A stretch of DNA of 64,000 bases, from the NCBI RefSeq assembly GCF_001952935.1, contig NZ_CP018319.1, positions 5,414,001 to 5,478,000 of the forward strand. The letters are read 5' to 3'. The notes under the pieces were generated by a model. That model was not told the DNA's origin. It saw only the letters and a list, made by a program, of their open reading frames with translations, and did not search any database. The position numbers and the translations under genes are program-made. The stretch comes from Pseudomonas frederiksbergensis. GTDB taxonomy: Bacteria; Pseudomonadota; Gammaproteobacteria; Pseudomonadales; Pseudomonadaceae. This document shows positions 46,327-61,300 of the stretch, piece after piece. Each line of letters begins with the position of its first letter. Position 1 is the first letter of the stretch.

Positions 46327-49300
46327 GTTAAGCGGGCGTTAATGTGAAACCTTAAAACAAGCGTTTCATCGGCTTGATGGCCATTTGCTTATTTTGTCGG
46401 TGCGTTCGTTTACGAAATCAGTACAATCGCCCGATTTGCCCCGCCGAGAACGGAAGCAGTACGGAGGGGCTGTCGCGAGTAGTCTCATGCTTATCGGTAG
46501 CTATTCCCCCACGCTGGTCATCATCTCGCTGTTTGTAGCGATTCTCGCCTCCTATACCGCACTCGACCTGACCGGACGCATTGCCACGGCCAAGGGCCGG
46601 GCCGTGCATCTATGGACGGCGGGCGGCGCCTTTGCCATGGGGATTGGCGTGTGGTCGATGCATTTCATCGGCATGCTCGCGTTCCAGTTGCCCATCGACC
46701 TCGGCTACGACATCGGCATCACATTGCTGTCACTGCTGATCAGCATCCTGTCCTGCGGCTTTGCCCTGTGGCTGGTCAGCCAGCCACAATTGCCAGCCTG
46801 GCAACTGGCATTCGGCGCGCTGGTCATGGGCGGCGGGATCAGCGCGATGCACTACACCGGCATGGCCGCCATGCGCATGCAACCGGGTATCGATTACGAT
46901 CCGACGCTGTTCGGCGCCTCGCTGCTGATCGCCGTAGTCGCCTCGGGCGCCGCCTTATGGATCGCTTTCCGCCTGCGCCAGCACACGCCCTATGTCGGCC
47001 TGATCCGTGGCGGTGCGGCGGTGATCATGGGGTTCGCGATCGTCGGCATGCATTACACCGGCATGGCGGCGGCGCGTTTTCCGGATGGCAGCTTCTGTGG
47101 CGCGGCCATCAACGGTTTGAACGGCAAGGGCCTGGACAATCTGGTACTGATCACCACCCTGGCAGTGTTGAGCCTTGCCTTGTTGACCTCAATCCTCGAT
47201 GCGCGCCTTGAGGCCCGCACCGCAGGCCTTGCCCACTCATTGACCGAGGCCAACCGCGAACTGACTCAACTGGCCCTGCATGACACCCTGACCGGCCTGC
47301 CGAATCGCGTGTTGCTGGCTGACCGCATCGATCAGGCGATGTCCATGGTCCAGGAGCAGGGCGGCTGTTTCGCGTTGATGTTCATCGATCTGGACGGGTT
47401 CAAACCCGTCAACGATGCCTTCGGTCACCATATGGGCGATCTGTTGTTGCGTGAAGTCGGTCTGCGCTTGCGCGAGGATTTGCGCCGCCACGACACCTTG
47501 GCGCGGATCGGCGGTGATGAGTTCGTTCTACTGGTGCAGCTTGGCGAACAGAATGACGCATTGAGTCTGGCTGCCCGTCAGGTCGGGCTGATCGCGCGTT
47601 CGTTCCGGGTCGCCGAACATGACTTGCAGATTTCCGCCAGTGTCGGCATCGCGATTTATCCGGGTAACGGTGAAACCGCCGAAGAATTGCTGATGAACGC
47701 CGACGCGGCGATGTATCACGCCAAGGGCGCCGGCAAAAACGGCTATTCCTTCTTCGATGCCTCGATGAACAGCAACGCGCGCAAACAACTGCAATTGTTG
47801 CAGGACCTGCGTATCGCCCTCGATCAGCAGCAGTTCAGTCTCTATTACCAACCCAAGTTCGATGCCAACAATGGTAAGCCGGTCGGCGCCGAGGCGTTGC
47901 TGCGCTGGGTGCATCCGACCCAGGGCATGCTGTTGCCGGACAAGTTCATCGAACTGGCGGAAAAGACCGGGTTGATCATTCCGATTGGCGAGTGGGTGCT
48001 CAACGAAGCCTGCCGTCAGATGCGCGAGTGGTACGTGCTCGGGTACACCGACTGGCGCATCGCCGTGAACCTTTCAGCCCTGCAGTTCTGCCACGCAGGC
48101 CTGGTCCAGAGCGTCGCCAAAGCCTTGGCCACTCACCATTTGCCGGCCAACAGTCTGACCCTCGAGATCACGGAAACCACCGCCATGAGCGATGCCGATG
48201 CGAGCATGACGGTGCTTCAGGAGCTGTCGGCAATGGGGGTCGACCTGTCGATCGACGACTTTGGCACCGGTTACTCGAGCTTGATGTACCTCAAGCGCTT
48301 GCCCGCCAATGAACTGAAGATCGACCGCGGTTTTGTCCGCGACCTGGAGCGTGACAGCGATGACGCTGCCATCGTTTCCGCCATCGTCGCCCTCGGTCAG
48401 GCACTGGGGTTGCGGATCGTCGCCGAAGGGGTGGAAACCGGTTCCCAGCAAGACTTCCTGACGCAACTGGGTTGTGATTCGCTTCAGGGTTATCTGCTCG
48501 GGCACCCGCTGCCGGCTGAACGCTTCATGGTGGATATTCTGCGTGCAGAGCAATTGGCGGTGAGTCTAGAGCAATGTGATTGATGTGGGTCCATGCAAAA
48601 GCCCGCGATGACGGTTATTCTTGGCCCCGACTGCTAACGCTTGGTATGGGGGAAATTTCGCATGGACAAAGTCATCGTCATCACTGGCGGCAGCCGTGGT
48701 ATCGGCGCCGCCACAGCCCTGTTGGCCGCCGGACAAGGCTATAAGATTTGCATCAACTACCTGGCCGACGAATCCGCTGCGCAAACGGTGCTGGAGCAAG
48801 TCCGCGCCCTCGGTGCCCAAGCCATCGCGGTACGCGCTGACGTCAGCATCGAAGATGAAGTGATCGCCTTGTTCCACCGCGTGGACACTGAGTTGGGCCG
48901 GGTCACGGCACTGGTGAACAACGCCGGCACCGTCGGGCAGAAGTCCCGGATCGATGAAATGTCGGAATTCCGAATCCTCAAAATCCTCAGAACCAACGTC
49001 CTGGCGCCGATCCTCTGCGCCAAACACGCGATCCTGCGCATGTCGCCCAAGCATGGCGGGCAGGGTGGCAGCATCGTTAACGTGTCCTCGGTGGCCTCAC
49101 GCCTGGGCGCGCCCAATGAATACGTCGATTACGCCGCCTCCAAAGGTGCGCTGGATACGTTCACCATCGGCCTGTCCAAGGAAGTGGCTGGCGAAGGCAT
49201 CCGCGTCAACGCGGTGCGCCCTGGTTACATCTACACCGATTTCCATGCCTTGAGCGGTGATCCGGATCGGGTCAGCAAGCTGGAGTCGGCGATTCCAATG

Positions 49301-52300
49301 GCTCGGGGCGGACGTGCGGAAGAAGTGGCCGAGGCGATTGTGTGGTTGCTGTCGGACAAGGCTTCCTATGCGACCGGGACATTCGTTGACCTTGGTGGTG
49401 GGCGTTAATCCTTAAGGTGCTTCGTTGTCTGGTCTGGCCTCTTCGCGAGCAAGCCCGCTCCCACATTTGATCGCATTCCCCTGTGGGAGCGGGCTTGCTC
49501 GCGAAGGCGTCAGTCGTGACGCCTCCAAACCCTCAGAACGACCGCACAATCCGCCCCAACGTTTCCATCGCCTTCTCGGCCGTCTCATCCCAGGGGCTGC
49601 CGTAATTCAGGCGGATGCAATTGCGAAAGCGCTGGGTCGGTGAAAAGATCGGCCCGGGCGCGATGCTGATTCCTTGCGCCAACGCCATCTGAAACAACTT
49701 CAGTGAATCCATCTGCGGTGGCAATTCCAGCCACAAAAAGTAGCCGCCGGCCGGTTGGCTGACGCGAGTCTGCGCCGGGAAGTAGCGCGCGATAGCGGCG
49801 AGCATGGCGCTTTGCTGTTCTTCCAGGGCGTAACGCAGTTTTCGCAGGTGCCGGTCGTAGCCGCCGTGTTGCAGGTAATCGGCGATAGCCGCCTGGGCTG
49901 GCATCGATGCGCACAGCGACGTCATGAGTTTCAGCCGTTCGATTTTCTGCGCATAACGTCCGGCGGCGACCCAGCCGATGCGGTAGCCGGGGGCCAGGCT
50001 TTTGGCGAACGAACCGCAGTGCATCACCAGCCCTTCGGTATCAAAAGCCTTGGCCGGTTTCGGCGCCTGTTGGCCGTAATAGAGTTCGGCGTAGACGTCG
50101 TCTTCGATCAGCGGCACCTGATGGCTGCGCAATAGCTCAACCAGTTCCTGCTTCTTCGCCTCGGGCATCGTCGCGCCCATCGGGTTCTGGAAGCTGGTCA
50201 TGCACCAGACAGCCTTGATCGGGTGCCGTGCCAGAGTTTGCGCGAGTACACCAAGGTCGATGCCATCGCGCGGATGCACAGGGATTTCCACGGCTTTGAG
50301 CTTCAGCCGCTCGAGGATTTGCAGGCACGCGTAGAACGCCGGGGCTTCGATGGCCACCAGGTCGCCGGGCTCGGTGACCGCTTGCAGGCACAGGTTCAGC
50401 GCTTCCAGCGCGCCGTTGGTGATCAGCAGTTCTTCCATGGGCAGCATCAGGCCGCCGACCATGTAGCGCAGGGCGATTTGTCGACGCAGTTGCGGGTTGC
50501 CCGGCGACATGTCGGTGACGACCATGCGCGGGTCCATCTCGCGGGCGGCGCTGGCCAGGGAGCGGGACAGGCGTTGCAGCGGGAACAGGGTCGGGCTGGG
50601 GAAGGCCGAGCCGAAGGGCACGGTGTTCGGGTCCTTGATTGAATCGAGGACCGAGAACACCAGTTCGCTGACGTCGACTTCGGTGGACTCGTTGACCTGA
50701 CTGCTGATCACCGGCTCCGAGAACGGGCTCGGCGCGTGTGCGTTGACGAAGTAGCCGGAACGCGGACGAGCGCGGATCAGGCCGCGGCGTTCGAGCAGGT
50801 AGTAGGCCTGGAACACCGTGGATGGGCTGACCCCGTAAGTCTGGCTGGCGTAGCGCACCGACGGCACACGCTGGCCGGGGCCGAGAACGCCGGAGCGGAT
50901 CAGTTCAGCGATGTCATCGGCGAATTTTTCGTAGCGTTTCATCTAGGTCCCGCAATCGAATGGGTTCAATGAGCTGTTGTGGCTAGGTGGCCCTTGTGGC
51001 TGGAGGGCTTTTGTGGCGAGGGGGCTTGCCCCCGTTCGGTTGCGCAGCAGCCGTGAAATTTTGGGGCCGCTTCGCAGCCCAACGGGGGCAAGCCCCCTCG
51101 CCACAAAAGCCCCCTAGCCACAGGCCCCCAAGCCACGGGAGCTCCCTAGCCACAGGGAGCCTGCTTTCCACAGGGCTCCGCAGTCTAAAGGCTCAACGGT
51201 TCATCGGCGCAACAAACCGGCTCTTCGCCACGCTATAAATCTCAGGCTCATCACTGTCGGCAATCTTGAAGCTGATCGTCTGTGAACTGCTGCTCGGCCG
51301 TTCCGTGGTCATCGCCACCGACACCGGCACATCGACAATCTCGCCCGGCGCCAGGCTCAGTCCGGTCTTGCCTTGCAGGAGGAAGCCTTCACCATCGACC
51401 AAGGTCAGGCGGTAATCCTGACGTTGCTGGGTCTTGTTGATGACTTTCAGGCTATAGATGTTTTCGATCTGTCCCTGACTGTTCTCGCGGAACAGCCCAC
51501 GGTCCTTGCTCACGTCCAGCGAAACCATCGGCCGTTCCACCAGCGCCAGGGCCAGCGCACCGATCATCACCAGCAGGACCGCGGTGTAGCCGATCAAACG
51601 TGGCCGCAACAAATGCGTCTTGCCACCCTGCAATTGATGCTCGGAGGTGTAGCTGATCAGCCCGCGAGCGTAGCCCATTTTGTCCATGATCGAATCACAG
51701 GCGTCGATGCACGCGGCGCAACCGATGCATTCCATCTGCAAACCGTCGCGGATGTCGATGCCGGTCGGACAGACCTGCACGCACACCTGGCAGTCGATGC
51801 AATCCCCGAGGCCGACTTCTGCCGGTGCCACGTCACGTTTGCGCGGGCCACGGTTTTCGCCACGGGCCACGTCGTAGGAGATGGTCAGGGTGTCTTTGTC
51901 GAACATCACACTCTGGAACCGCGCATAAGGACACATGTGCATGCACACCGCTTCACGCAGCCAACCGGCGTTGATGTATGTCGCGCCGGTAAAGAACAGC
52001 ACCCAGAACAGGCTGACGCCGCCCATCTGCAAGGTCAGCAGCTCTTCGGTCAGCGGCCGGATCGGCGTGAAATAGCCGACAAAGGTCAGGCCGGTCAACA
52101 GGCTGATGGCCAGCCACAAGGTGTGCTTGGCCGAGCGGCGGATCAGCTTATTCAGGCCCCAGGGCGCGGCTTGCAGCTTGATCCGCTGGTTGCGTTCGCC
52201 TTCGGTGAGTTTCTCGCACCACATGAAGATCCAGGTCCAGGAACTCTGTGGGCAGGTGTAACCGCACCAGACTCGCCCGGCAAACACGGTGATCGCGAAC

Positions 52301-55300
52301 AGGCCGAACGCGGCAATGATCAGCAGCGCCGACAGCAGAATGAAATCTTGTGGCCAGAAGGTCGCACCGAAGATATGGAATTTGCTTTCGGAAAGGTCCC
52401 AGAGCACCGCCTGGCGGCCGCCCCAGTTCAACCACACCGTTCCGAAGAACAACAAAAACAGAAACCCCGCGCCGCTCAGGCGCAAGGTGCGGAATAGACC
52501 GGTGAAGCTGCGGGTATGGATCAGGTTGTCGCTGGACTTGGCCTTCATCTTTGGGCGCGAAGGCTCATAGCTTTGAACGGACGGGGCACTTTCAACAATT
52601 CGGACGGGGATTCTATCGCTCATGGTCTTTCGCTCATCAGCCTCCATCAGGCCTGAGCACTATGAGCGCCGATCTGTTTGCATAACAGACTCACCTATTG
52701 CAATAAAAAGCGGATCAGATGGGCTTTGATCCGCTGCCTGCGACAAGTTGATGCACCCGCTACAGCGGGACCCGGACGTCTATATCAAGCGCCGCCGGGG
52801 GTTATTGATCCGGGTCAGTCAAATCACCGAACCACTGTCAGTGGCCTTCAAGTGCCTACGCCCGTCGACTGCGCCTGCTACGGTCAATGCGTCGGCTTCT
52901 GCTTCGGTAATGTAGAAAGGCTTGTCATTGAGTTCCACCATCGACATGGCTTTTTGCGGGTCGGTGACGATGGTGACGTCGGGACACAAACGAATTTCTT
53001 CGCCGTTTGCGGTAATGAAGAAGCAGGTCTGGTTTTCGATGCGCACAGTCATGTAGGTGTCCTTTTTTCTGCGGGTTCTAAAGTGTTAGGGCACAGCCGA
53101 GGATCATCGTTCTGCGCAACTGATTAGTGGTCGGCGCGGTCCACCCTGAAACGACCCTTAACAAGGACAACACCATGAACGCCTGGTGGCATGAGGTTTG
53201 GGTGACGCTGCAAGCGGAGTTCGCCGACATTGGCGACGCTTCACAACTCACGCGCATAACCGTGCGCTTGCTGATGGCTGCGGTGTTGGGCGGGATTCTT
53301 GGCTTCGAACGCGAGCACAAGGGCAAGGCCGCCGGGGTTCGCACCCACATGCTGGTGGCCCTGGGCGCCGCGCTGTTCGTGCTGGTGCCGCAAATGTCCG
53401 GCTCGCAAGCCGATGCCATGAGCCGGGTGGTGCAGGGTGTGATCGCCGGGATCGGCTTTCTCGGCGCGGGGACTATTCTGAAAAACAACGATGGCGACGA
53501 GGGACACGTCAAAGGCCTGACCACCGCCGCCGGGTTGTGGATGACCGCGGCCATTGGTGTTTCGGCCGGGTTGGGGCGAGAGGCGACGGCGGTGCTGAGC
53601 ACGTTGTTGGCGTTAGTGATTCTTGGTGTGATGCCCGCCGTTGTGCGGATGTTCGACAAGGACAAGGACCAAACTCCGTGAATGATCGTTCCTACGCTCT
53701 GCGTGGGAATGCAGCCCGGGACGCTCCGCGTCCCATCCAGAGCCGAACGCGGAGCGTCCGTGGAGGCATTCCCACGCAGAGCGTGGGAACGATCAGTGCG
53801 CGATCATTACTCGGGTGTAACGACCACCGGTGGCATCGTCCCTGGCGGGTCTTCGCGTGGTGGCGCAGTGGTGCCGGGCGGGTCTTGCTCCGGTACAGGT
53901 TCAGGCTCGGTCGGCGGAATGGTTGGGCTGTCGATGTTTGGATCAGGCGTTTCGGCAGGGATCGGAATGCTCATGAATTCAACCTCCAGTGGCACATGGC
54001 GTAAGTCGTGCTTAAGTGTGTTGACCACTGCGCAAAGGAATTGATTCCTTCGAAGGCCCGGGCAAATCTTCGTGAACTTTTACCGGTACCTGTCGCTCGG
54101 AACCTAAGTGAGTTCATTCCAGGGCGGACGATCCTGCGGGATGACTATCCTGTTACAAGCCACAGACACAAGAGCGTCCATGGGGCGTAAAGGAGAGATG
54201 CTCGATGACTGCTGAAAAACCGACAGAGCTGAACTACAACCCTCATATGCCGCTGTCGCAGGCTTTACTGCTGCCGCGCATCGCCATCGAAAACACCATG
54301 CCGACCCTCGATGGCGGGCAGTTCGCCGTCAAAGCCGTTGTGGGTCAGGACGTGGTGGTGACCAGCAAAGTGTTCGCCGACGGTCACGACAAGTTGGCGG
54401 TGCGGGTGCGCTGGCATGCCGAGGGCGAGGAAACCTGGCATAGCGAAGTCATGGCCGACCTGGGCAATAACGGTTGGCAGGGTCAGTTCCGGGTCGCGCG
54501 TCAAGGCCGTTATGTGTTTTGCATCGAAGCCTGGATCGATCAGTTCGCCAGCTTCTGTTATGAGCTGGAGAAAAAACACGCCGCCAGGGTGCCGATCAGC
54601 CTGGAGTTGCAGGAAGGGCGAACGCTGGTCCAGCAAGCTGCCGAACGCACCGAAGGACAACTGAGCGAGCAACTGGCGACGCTGCACCATGATCTGTCGG
54701 GGTTGCTCGAAATTGAGCAGGTCGAATTGTTTCTGCACCAGCGTAGCGCCGAGCTGATGACCCAGGCCGATCATCGTGCCTATTTGAGCATCAGTCCTGA
54801 GTACCCGCTCGACGTCGAACGGGACCTGGCGCAGTTCGCCAGTTGGTATGAATTGTTTCCGCGTTCGATCACCGACGATCCGGCCCGTCATGGCACCTTC
54901 AACGATGTACATTCGCGGCTGCCGATGATCCAGGACATGGGTTTCGATGTGCTGTACTTCCCGCCGATCCACCCGATCGGCCGCAGCTACCGCAAAGGCC
55001 CGAACAATTCCCTGACTGCCGGGCCGGACGATCCGGGCAGCCCGTATGCCATTGGCAGCGAAGAGGGCGGTCACGAAGCCATTCATTCAGAGCTGGGCAC
55101 GCGTGAAGACTTCCGGCGACTTGTCGCCAGGGCCGCAGATCATGGACTGGAAATCGCCCTCGATTTTGCCATTCAGTGTTCTCAGGATCACCCGTGGCTG
55201 CAACAGCATCCGGGCTGGTTCAACTGGCGTCCCGACGGCACGATCAAATATGCCGAGAACCCGCCGAAGAAATACCAGGACATCGTCAACGTCGATTTTT

Positions 55301-58300
55301 ATGCCACCGATGCGATTCCGAGCCTGTGGGTCGAGTTGCGCGACATCGTCGTGGGTTGGGTCGAGGAGGGCGTGAAGCTGTTCCGCGTCGATAACCCTCA
55401 CACCAAACCGCTGCCGTTCTGGCAGTGGTTGATCGCCGATGTGCGGGCGCTGTACCCCGAGGTGATCTTCCTGGCCGAAGCCTTTACCACCCCGGCAATG
55501 ATGGCGCGGTTGGGCAAGGTCGGTTACTCCCAGAGCTACACCTACTTCACCTGGCGCAACAACAAGTCCGAGCTGGCCACTTACTTCACCGAACTCAACG
55601 AATCACCGTGGCGCGAATGCTTCCGGCCAAACTTCTTCGTCAACACACCGGACATCAACCCGGCGTTTTTGCATGAGTCGGGGCGCGCCGGTTTTCTGAT
55701 CCGCGCGGCGCTGGCCACCATGGGCTCCGGTCTGTGGGGCATGTATTCAGGCTTCGAACTGTGCGAAGCGGCACCGGTGCCGGGCAAGGAGGAGTACCTC
55801 AACTCCGAGAAATACGAAATTCGCCCACGGGACTTCAATGCACCGGGCAACATCATTGCCGAGATCGCCCAGCTCAACCGCATCCGCCGGCAGAACCCGG
55901 CGCTGCAGACGCATCTGGGCCTGAAGGTCTACAACGCCTGGAACGACAACATTTTTTACTTTGGCAAACGCAGCGCGGATGGCAGCAATTTCATTCTGGT
56001 GGCCGTCAGCCTTGATCCGCATAACGTCCAGGAAGCGAATTTCGAATTGCCACTGTGGGAAATGGGCTTGCCCGACGACGCCAGTACCCACGGCGAAGAC
56101 TTGATGAACGGCCATCGCTGGACCTGGCACGGCAAGTACCAATTCATGCGGATCGACCCGGCGTATCAACCGTTCGGGATCTGGCGTATTACCGTTTAAC
56201 TGATAAGCACTGATCGTTCCCACGCTCTGCGTGGGAATGCAGTCCGGGACGCTCTGCGTCCCATCCAGAGCCGAACGCGGAGCGTCCGTGGAGGCATTCC
56301 CACGCAGAGCGTGGGAACGATCTGGGACAAGGCGCTTTCCAGTTTTCAACAGGAGTTTCAAATGGCGAAGAAACCCAAGGCTGCCACCTTTATCAAGGAC
56401 CCGCTCTGGTACAAGGATGCGGTGATCTACCAGGTTCACGTTAAGTCTTATTTCGACTCCAACAATGACGGGATCGGCGACTTTCCCGGTCTTATCGCCA
56501 AACTCGACTACATTGCCGATCTGGGCGTCAACACCATCTGGCTGTTGCCGTTCTATCCTTCGCCACGGCGTGATGACGGCTACGACATTGCCGAATACCG
56601 TGGCGTGCATTCCGACTACGGCACCATGGCCGACGCCAAGCGTTTCATTTCTGAAGCCCACAAACGTGGCTTGCGGGTGATTACCGAACTGGTCATCAAC
56701 CACACCTCGGACCAGCACGCCTGGTTTCAGCGTGCGCGCAAGGCCAAGAAAGGCTCGGCGGCACGGGATTTCTACGTCTGGTCCGATGACGATCATAAGT
56801 ACGACGGCACCCGCATCATCTTTCTCGACACCGAGAAGTCCAACTGGACCTGGGACCCGGTGGCCGGCCAGTACTTCTGGCATCGCTTCTATTCCCACCA
56901 GCCAGACCTGAACTTCGATAACCCGCAAGTCATGAAAGCCGTGCTGTCGGTGATGCGCTACTGGCTGGACATGGGCATCGATGGCTTGCGTCTGGATGCG
57001 ATTCCGTACCTGATCGAACGCGACGGCACCAACAACGAAAACCTGCCCGAGACCCACGACGTCCTCAAGCAGATCCGTGCCGAAATTGACGCCAACTACC
57101 CGGACCGCATGCTGCTGGCCGAGGCCAACCAATGGCCGGAGGACACGCAACTGTACTTCGGCGACACCGACGCCAAAGGCCTGAACGGTGACGAATGCCA
57201 CATGGCGTTCCACTTCCCGCTGATGCCGCGCATGTACATGGCGCTGGCCCAGGAAGACCGTTTTCCGATCACCGATATCCTTCGTCAGACTCCGGAGATC
57301 CCGGCCAACTGCCAGTGGGCGATTTTCTTGCGTAACCACGATGAGCTGACGCTGGAAATGGTCACCGACAAGGAACGCGATTACCTGTGGAATTACTACG
57401 CGGCCGACCGTCGGGCGCGGATCAACCTGGGGATTCGCCGCCGCTTGGCGCCGTTGATGGAGCGCGATCGTCGTCGCGTGGAACTGCTCAACAGTTTGCT
57501 GCTGTCGATGCCCGGCACGCCGACCCTGTATTACGGCGATGAAATCGGCATGGGCGACAACATCTACCTCGGCGACCGTGACGGCGTGCGCACGCCGATG
57601 CAGTGGTCGATTGACCGTAACGGCGGTTTCTCCCGCGCCGACCCGGCCAGCCTGGTGCTGCCGCCGATCATGGACCCGCAATATGGTTACTTGTCGGTCA
57701 ACGTCGAAACCCAGGCCGGCGACCCGCATTCGTTGCTCAACTGGACCCGGCGCATGCTCGCCGTGCGCAAGCAGTCCAAGGCCTTCGGTCGCGGCACCCT
57801 GAAGATGCTTTCGCCGACTAACCGGCGAATCCTGGCCTACACCCGGGAATTCACCGGACCGGACGGCAAGCACGAAATCATCTTGTGCGTCGCCAACGTG
57901 TCCCGCAGCGCGCAAGCAGCGGAGCTGGACCTGTCGGCCTACGTCGGCATGGTGCCGGTGGAGATGCTCGGCGGTAACGCCTTCCCGCCTATTGGCCAGT
58001 TGAATTTCCTGCTGACCCTGGCGCCTTACGGCTTCTATTGGTTTGTATTGGCGGCGGAAAACCAGATGCCGAGCTGGCACGTGGAACCGGCGCAAAGCCT
58101 GCCGGACTTCACCACGCTGGTGCTGAAGAAACGCATGGAAGAACTGCTCGAAGCGCCGTCTCGCGACACGCTGGAGCAGGGCATCTTGCCGAGCTGGCTG
58201 CAGAACCGCCGCTGGTTTGCCGGCAAGGACGCGGCCATCGAACAGGTCAACATCGCTTACGGCGTGCGCTTCGGCGATCCGCTGCATCCCGTATTGCTGA

Positions 58301-61300
58301 GTGAAATCGATGTCACCAGCGGCGGCCAGACCAGCCGCTATCAGTTACCGTTCGGTTTTATCTCTGAAGATCAGGTGGGCGCCGCGTTGCCTCAGCAACT
58401 GGCCTTGTCGCGGGTCCGGCGCGTGCGTCAGGTCGGCTTGATCACCGATGCCTTCAGCCTCGATACCTTCGTGCATGCGGTGTTGCAGGGCATGCAAAGT
58501 AATACCGTAGTGCCATCCAGTGCGGGCGATATCTGCTTTGAGCCGACGTGGGAGCTGGCGAAACTCGGCCTGACCGGGGAATCCGAGGTGCGTTACCTGT
58601 CCGCCGAACAGTCCAACAGTTCGGTGGTGATCGGCAACAGCCTGGTGCTGAAGCTGATTCGCAAGATCGCGTCCGGCGTGCACCCGGAACTGGAAATGAG
58701 CGCGTACCTGACTCATGCCGGTTTCCGCAATATCTCGCCGCTGCTGGGTTCAGTGGTTCGCCGTGATCCGGCGGGCGAGGAAACGTTGCTGATGATTGCC
58801 CAAGGCTACTTGAGCAATCAGGGCGACGCCTGGGAATGGACCCAGAACAACCTCGAACGGGCACTGCGCGACGAGTTGGCCGACGCCATGTCCGAGCAGG
58901 AGCAACATTACAACGCCTTGGGCGAACTGAGAGACTTCGCCGGCATGCTCGGTCAGCGCCTGGGTGAAATGCATCAGGTGCTGGCGGCGCCCAGCGACAA
59001 CCCGGACTTCACCCCACAGGTGACCACCCAGAAAGATGCCCTGGCCTCGGCCAAGGACGTGGCGGGGCAACTGGAGTACGCGCTGAAGTTGCTCAAGCAG
59101 CATCAAATCGAATTGAACCCGGCAGATAAAGCCTTGGTCACTCATTTACTGGACAACAAAAAAGCCATCCTCAGCCATGTTCAGGAGCTGGGCAAAAAAG
59201 CCGTTGGTGGTCTGCGCATTCGCGTCCACGGCGACTTGCACCTGGGCCAGGTGCTGGTGATCAAGGGTGACGCCTACCTGATCGACTTCGAAGGCGAGCC
59301 GGCGCGGCCGCTGCATGAACGACGGGGCAAACACAGCCCGTACAAAGACGTCAGTGGGGTGTTGCGCTCCTTTGACTACGCTGCGGCGATGGCGATCAAT
59401 GTGCACAACGTCGATAACACGGCCGATGCCCATGCCGCACGTCAACGTGTCGCCGATCGCTATTTGAATGAAGCAAAACAAGCATTTGTCGACGCTTATC
59501 GGCTGGCGGCAGCTAGTCTTGCTCATGCATGGCAAGATCCGGAAGGCGAGGACGCCGCTTTGGCGTTGTTCGGCCTGGAGAAGGCAGCGTATGAAGTGGC
59601 CTATGAGGCGGAAAATCGCCCCACATGGTTGCCCGTGCCGTTGCACGGTTTGTATGGGTTATTGAGTGGGCTTAAACCCTTTTCCGATCTTGGTGGAGAG
59701 TAGTCATGAGTTTCTCGAACAAGGAACAGGGTCACGCTAAAGAAGCGTTGCTGCCCAGATCGCGGGACATCGACGCGCTGGTACGCGCCGAACATCACGA
59801 CCCCTTTGCAATTCTTGGTCCCCACGGCGATGGTGCCGGCGGGCAATTCATTCGGGCCTATTTGCCGGACGCCTTGAGCGTGCAGGTCCTGGCCAAGGAC
59901 TCCGGGGAAGAACTCGGCAACCTTGAGGCCACCCAGACGCCGGGCCTGTTCGTCGGGCACTTCGATCGGGCGCAGCCGTATCTGCTGCGAACCCGCTGGG
60001 CCGGCGGCGAACAGGTTTGCGAAGACCCTTACAGCTTTGGCCCGTTGCTCGGCGAGATGGACTTGTACCTGTTCGCCGAAGGCAATCACCGCGATCTGAG
60101 TGCTTGCCTGGGCGCGCAGCTGAAAACCGTCGACGGTGTCGATGGCGTGCGGTTTGCCGTGTGGGCACCGAATGCAAAACGGGTGTCGGTGGTCGGGGAC
60201 TTCAACAACTGGGACGGTCGTCGGCACCCGATGCGCCTGCGCCATCCTACCGGCGTATGGGAAATTTTCGTCCCGCGCATGCAAGCGGGGGAAACGTACA
60301 AATACGAGATCCTTGGCACCCACGGTATTCTGCCGCTCAAGGCCGACCCGATGGCGCTGGCCACTTCGCTGCCGCCGGATACCGCGTCAAAAGTCGCATC
60401 GCCGCTGAACATCGATTGGCAGGATCACGAGTGGATGCAAGCGCGGGGCGACCGTCATCGTCCGAGTGCGCCGCTGTCGATCTACGAATTGCATGCAGGC
60501 TCGTGGCAATGTGAGCTGGATGATCTGGGTGAGGTCGCCCGGCAGTACACCTGGCATGAGTTGGCAGAACGGCTGATTCCCTACGTGAAGGAGTTGGGTT
60601 TTACCCACATCGAGCTGATGCCGATCATGGAGCACCCGTTCGGCGGTTCCTGGGGTTATCAACTGCTCTCGCAATTCGCCCCGAGCGCCCGCTACGGCTC
60701 GCCGGATGACTTCGCCGCGTTCGTCAATGCCTGCCACCAGGCCGACATCGGCGTAATCCTCGACTGGGTGCCGGCACATTTCCCGACCGATACCCACGGC
60801 CTGGCGCAATTCGACGGCACTGCGCTGTACGAATACGGCAACCCGCAGGAAGGCTTCCATCAGGATTGGGACACGCTGATCTACAACCTGGGTCGCACCG
60901 AAGTGCACGGCTACATGCTGGCTTCGGCGCTGCACTGGCTCAAGCATTTCCACGTCGACGGCCTGCGGGTCGATGCCGTGGCTTCGATGCTGTATCGCGA
61001 TTATTCGCGCAAGGCCGGCGAATGGGTGCCGAACCGTCACGGCGGTCGGGAAAACCTCGAAGCCATCGACTTCCTGCGCCATCTCAATGACGTGGTCGAC
61101 CTCGAAGCCCCCGGCGCGCTGGTGATCGCCGAAGAGTCCACCGCATGGCCGGGTGTCAGCCAGGGTACGCAACAGGGCGGACTGGGCTTCGACTACAAGT
61201 GGAACATGGGCTGGATGCACGATTCGCTGCACTACATCCAGCAAGACCCGGTGTACCGCGCCCATCACCACAACGAGCTGAGCTTCGGTCTGGTGTATGC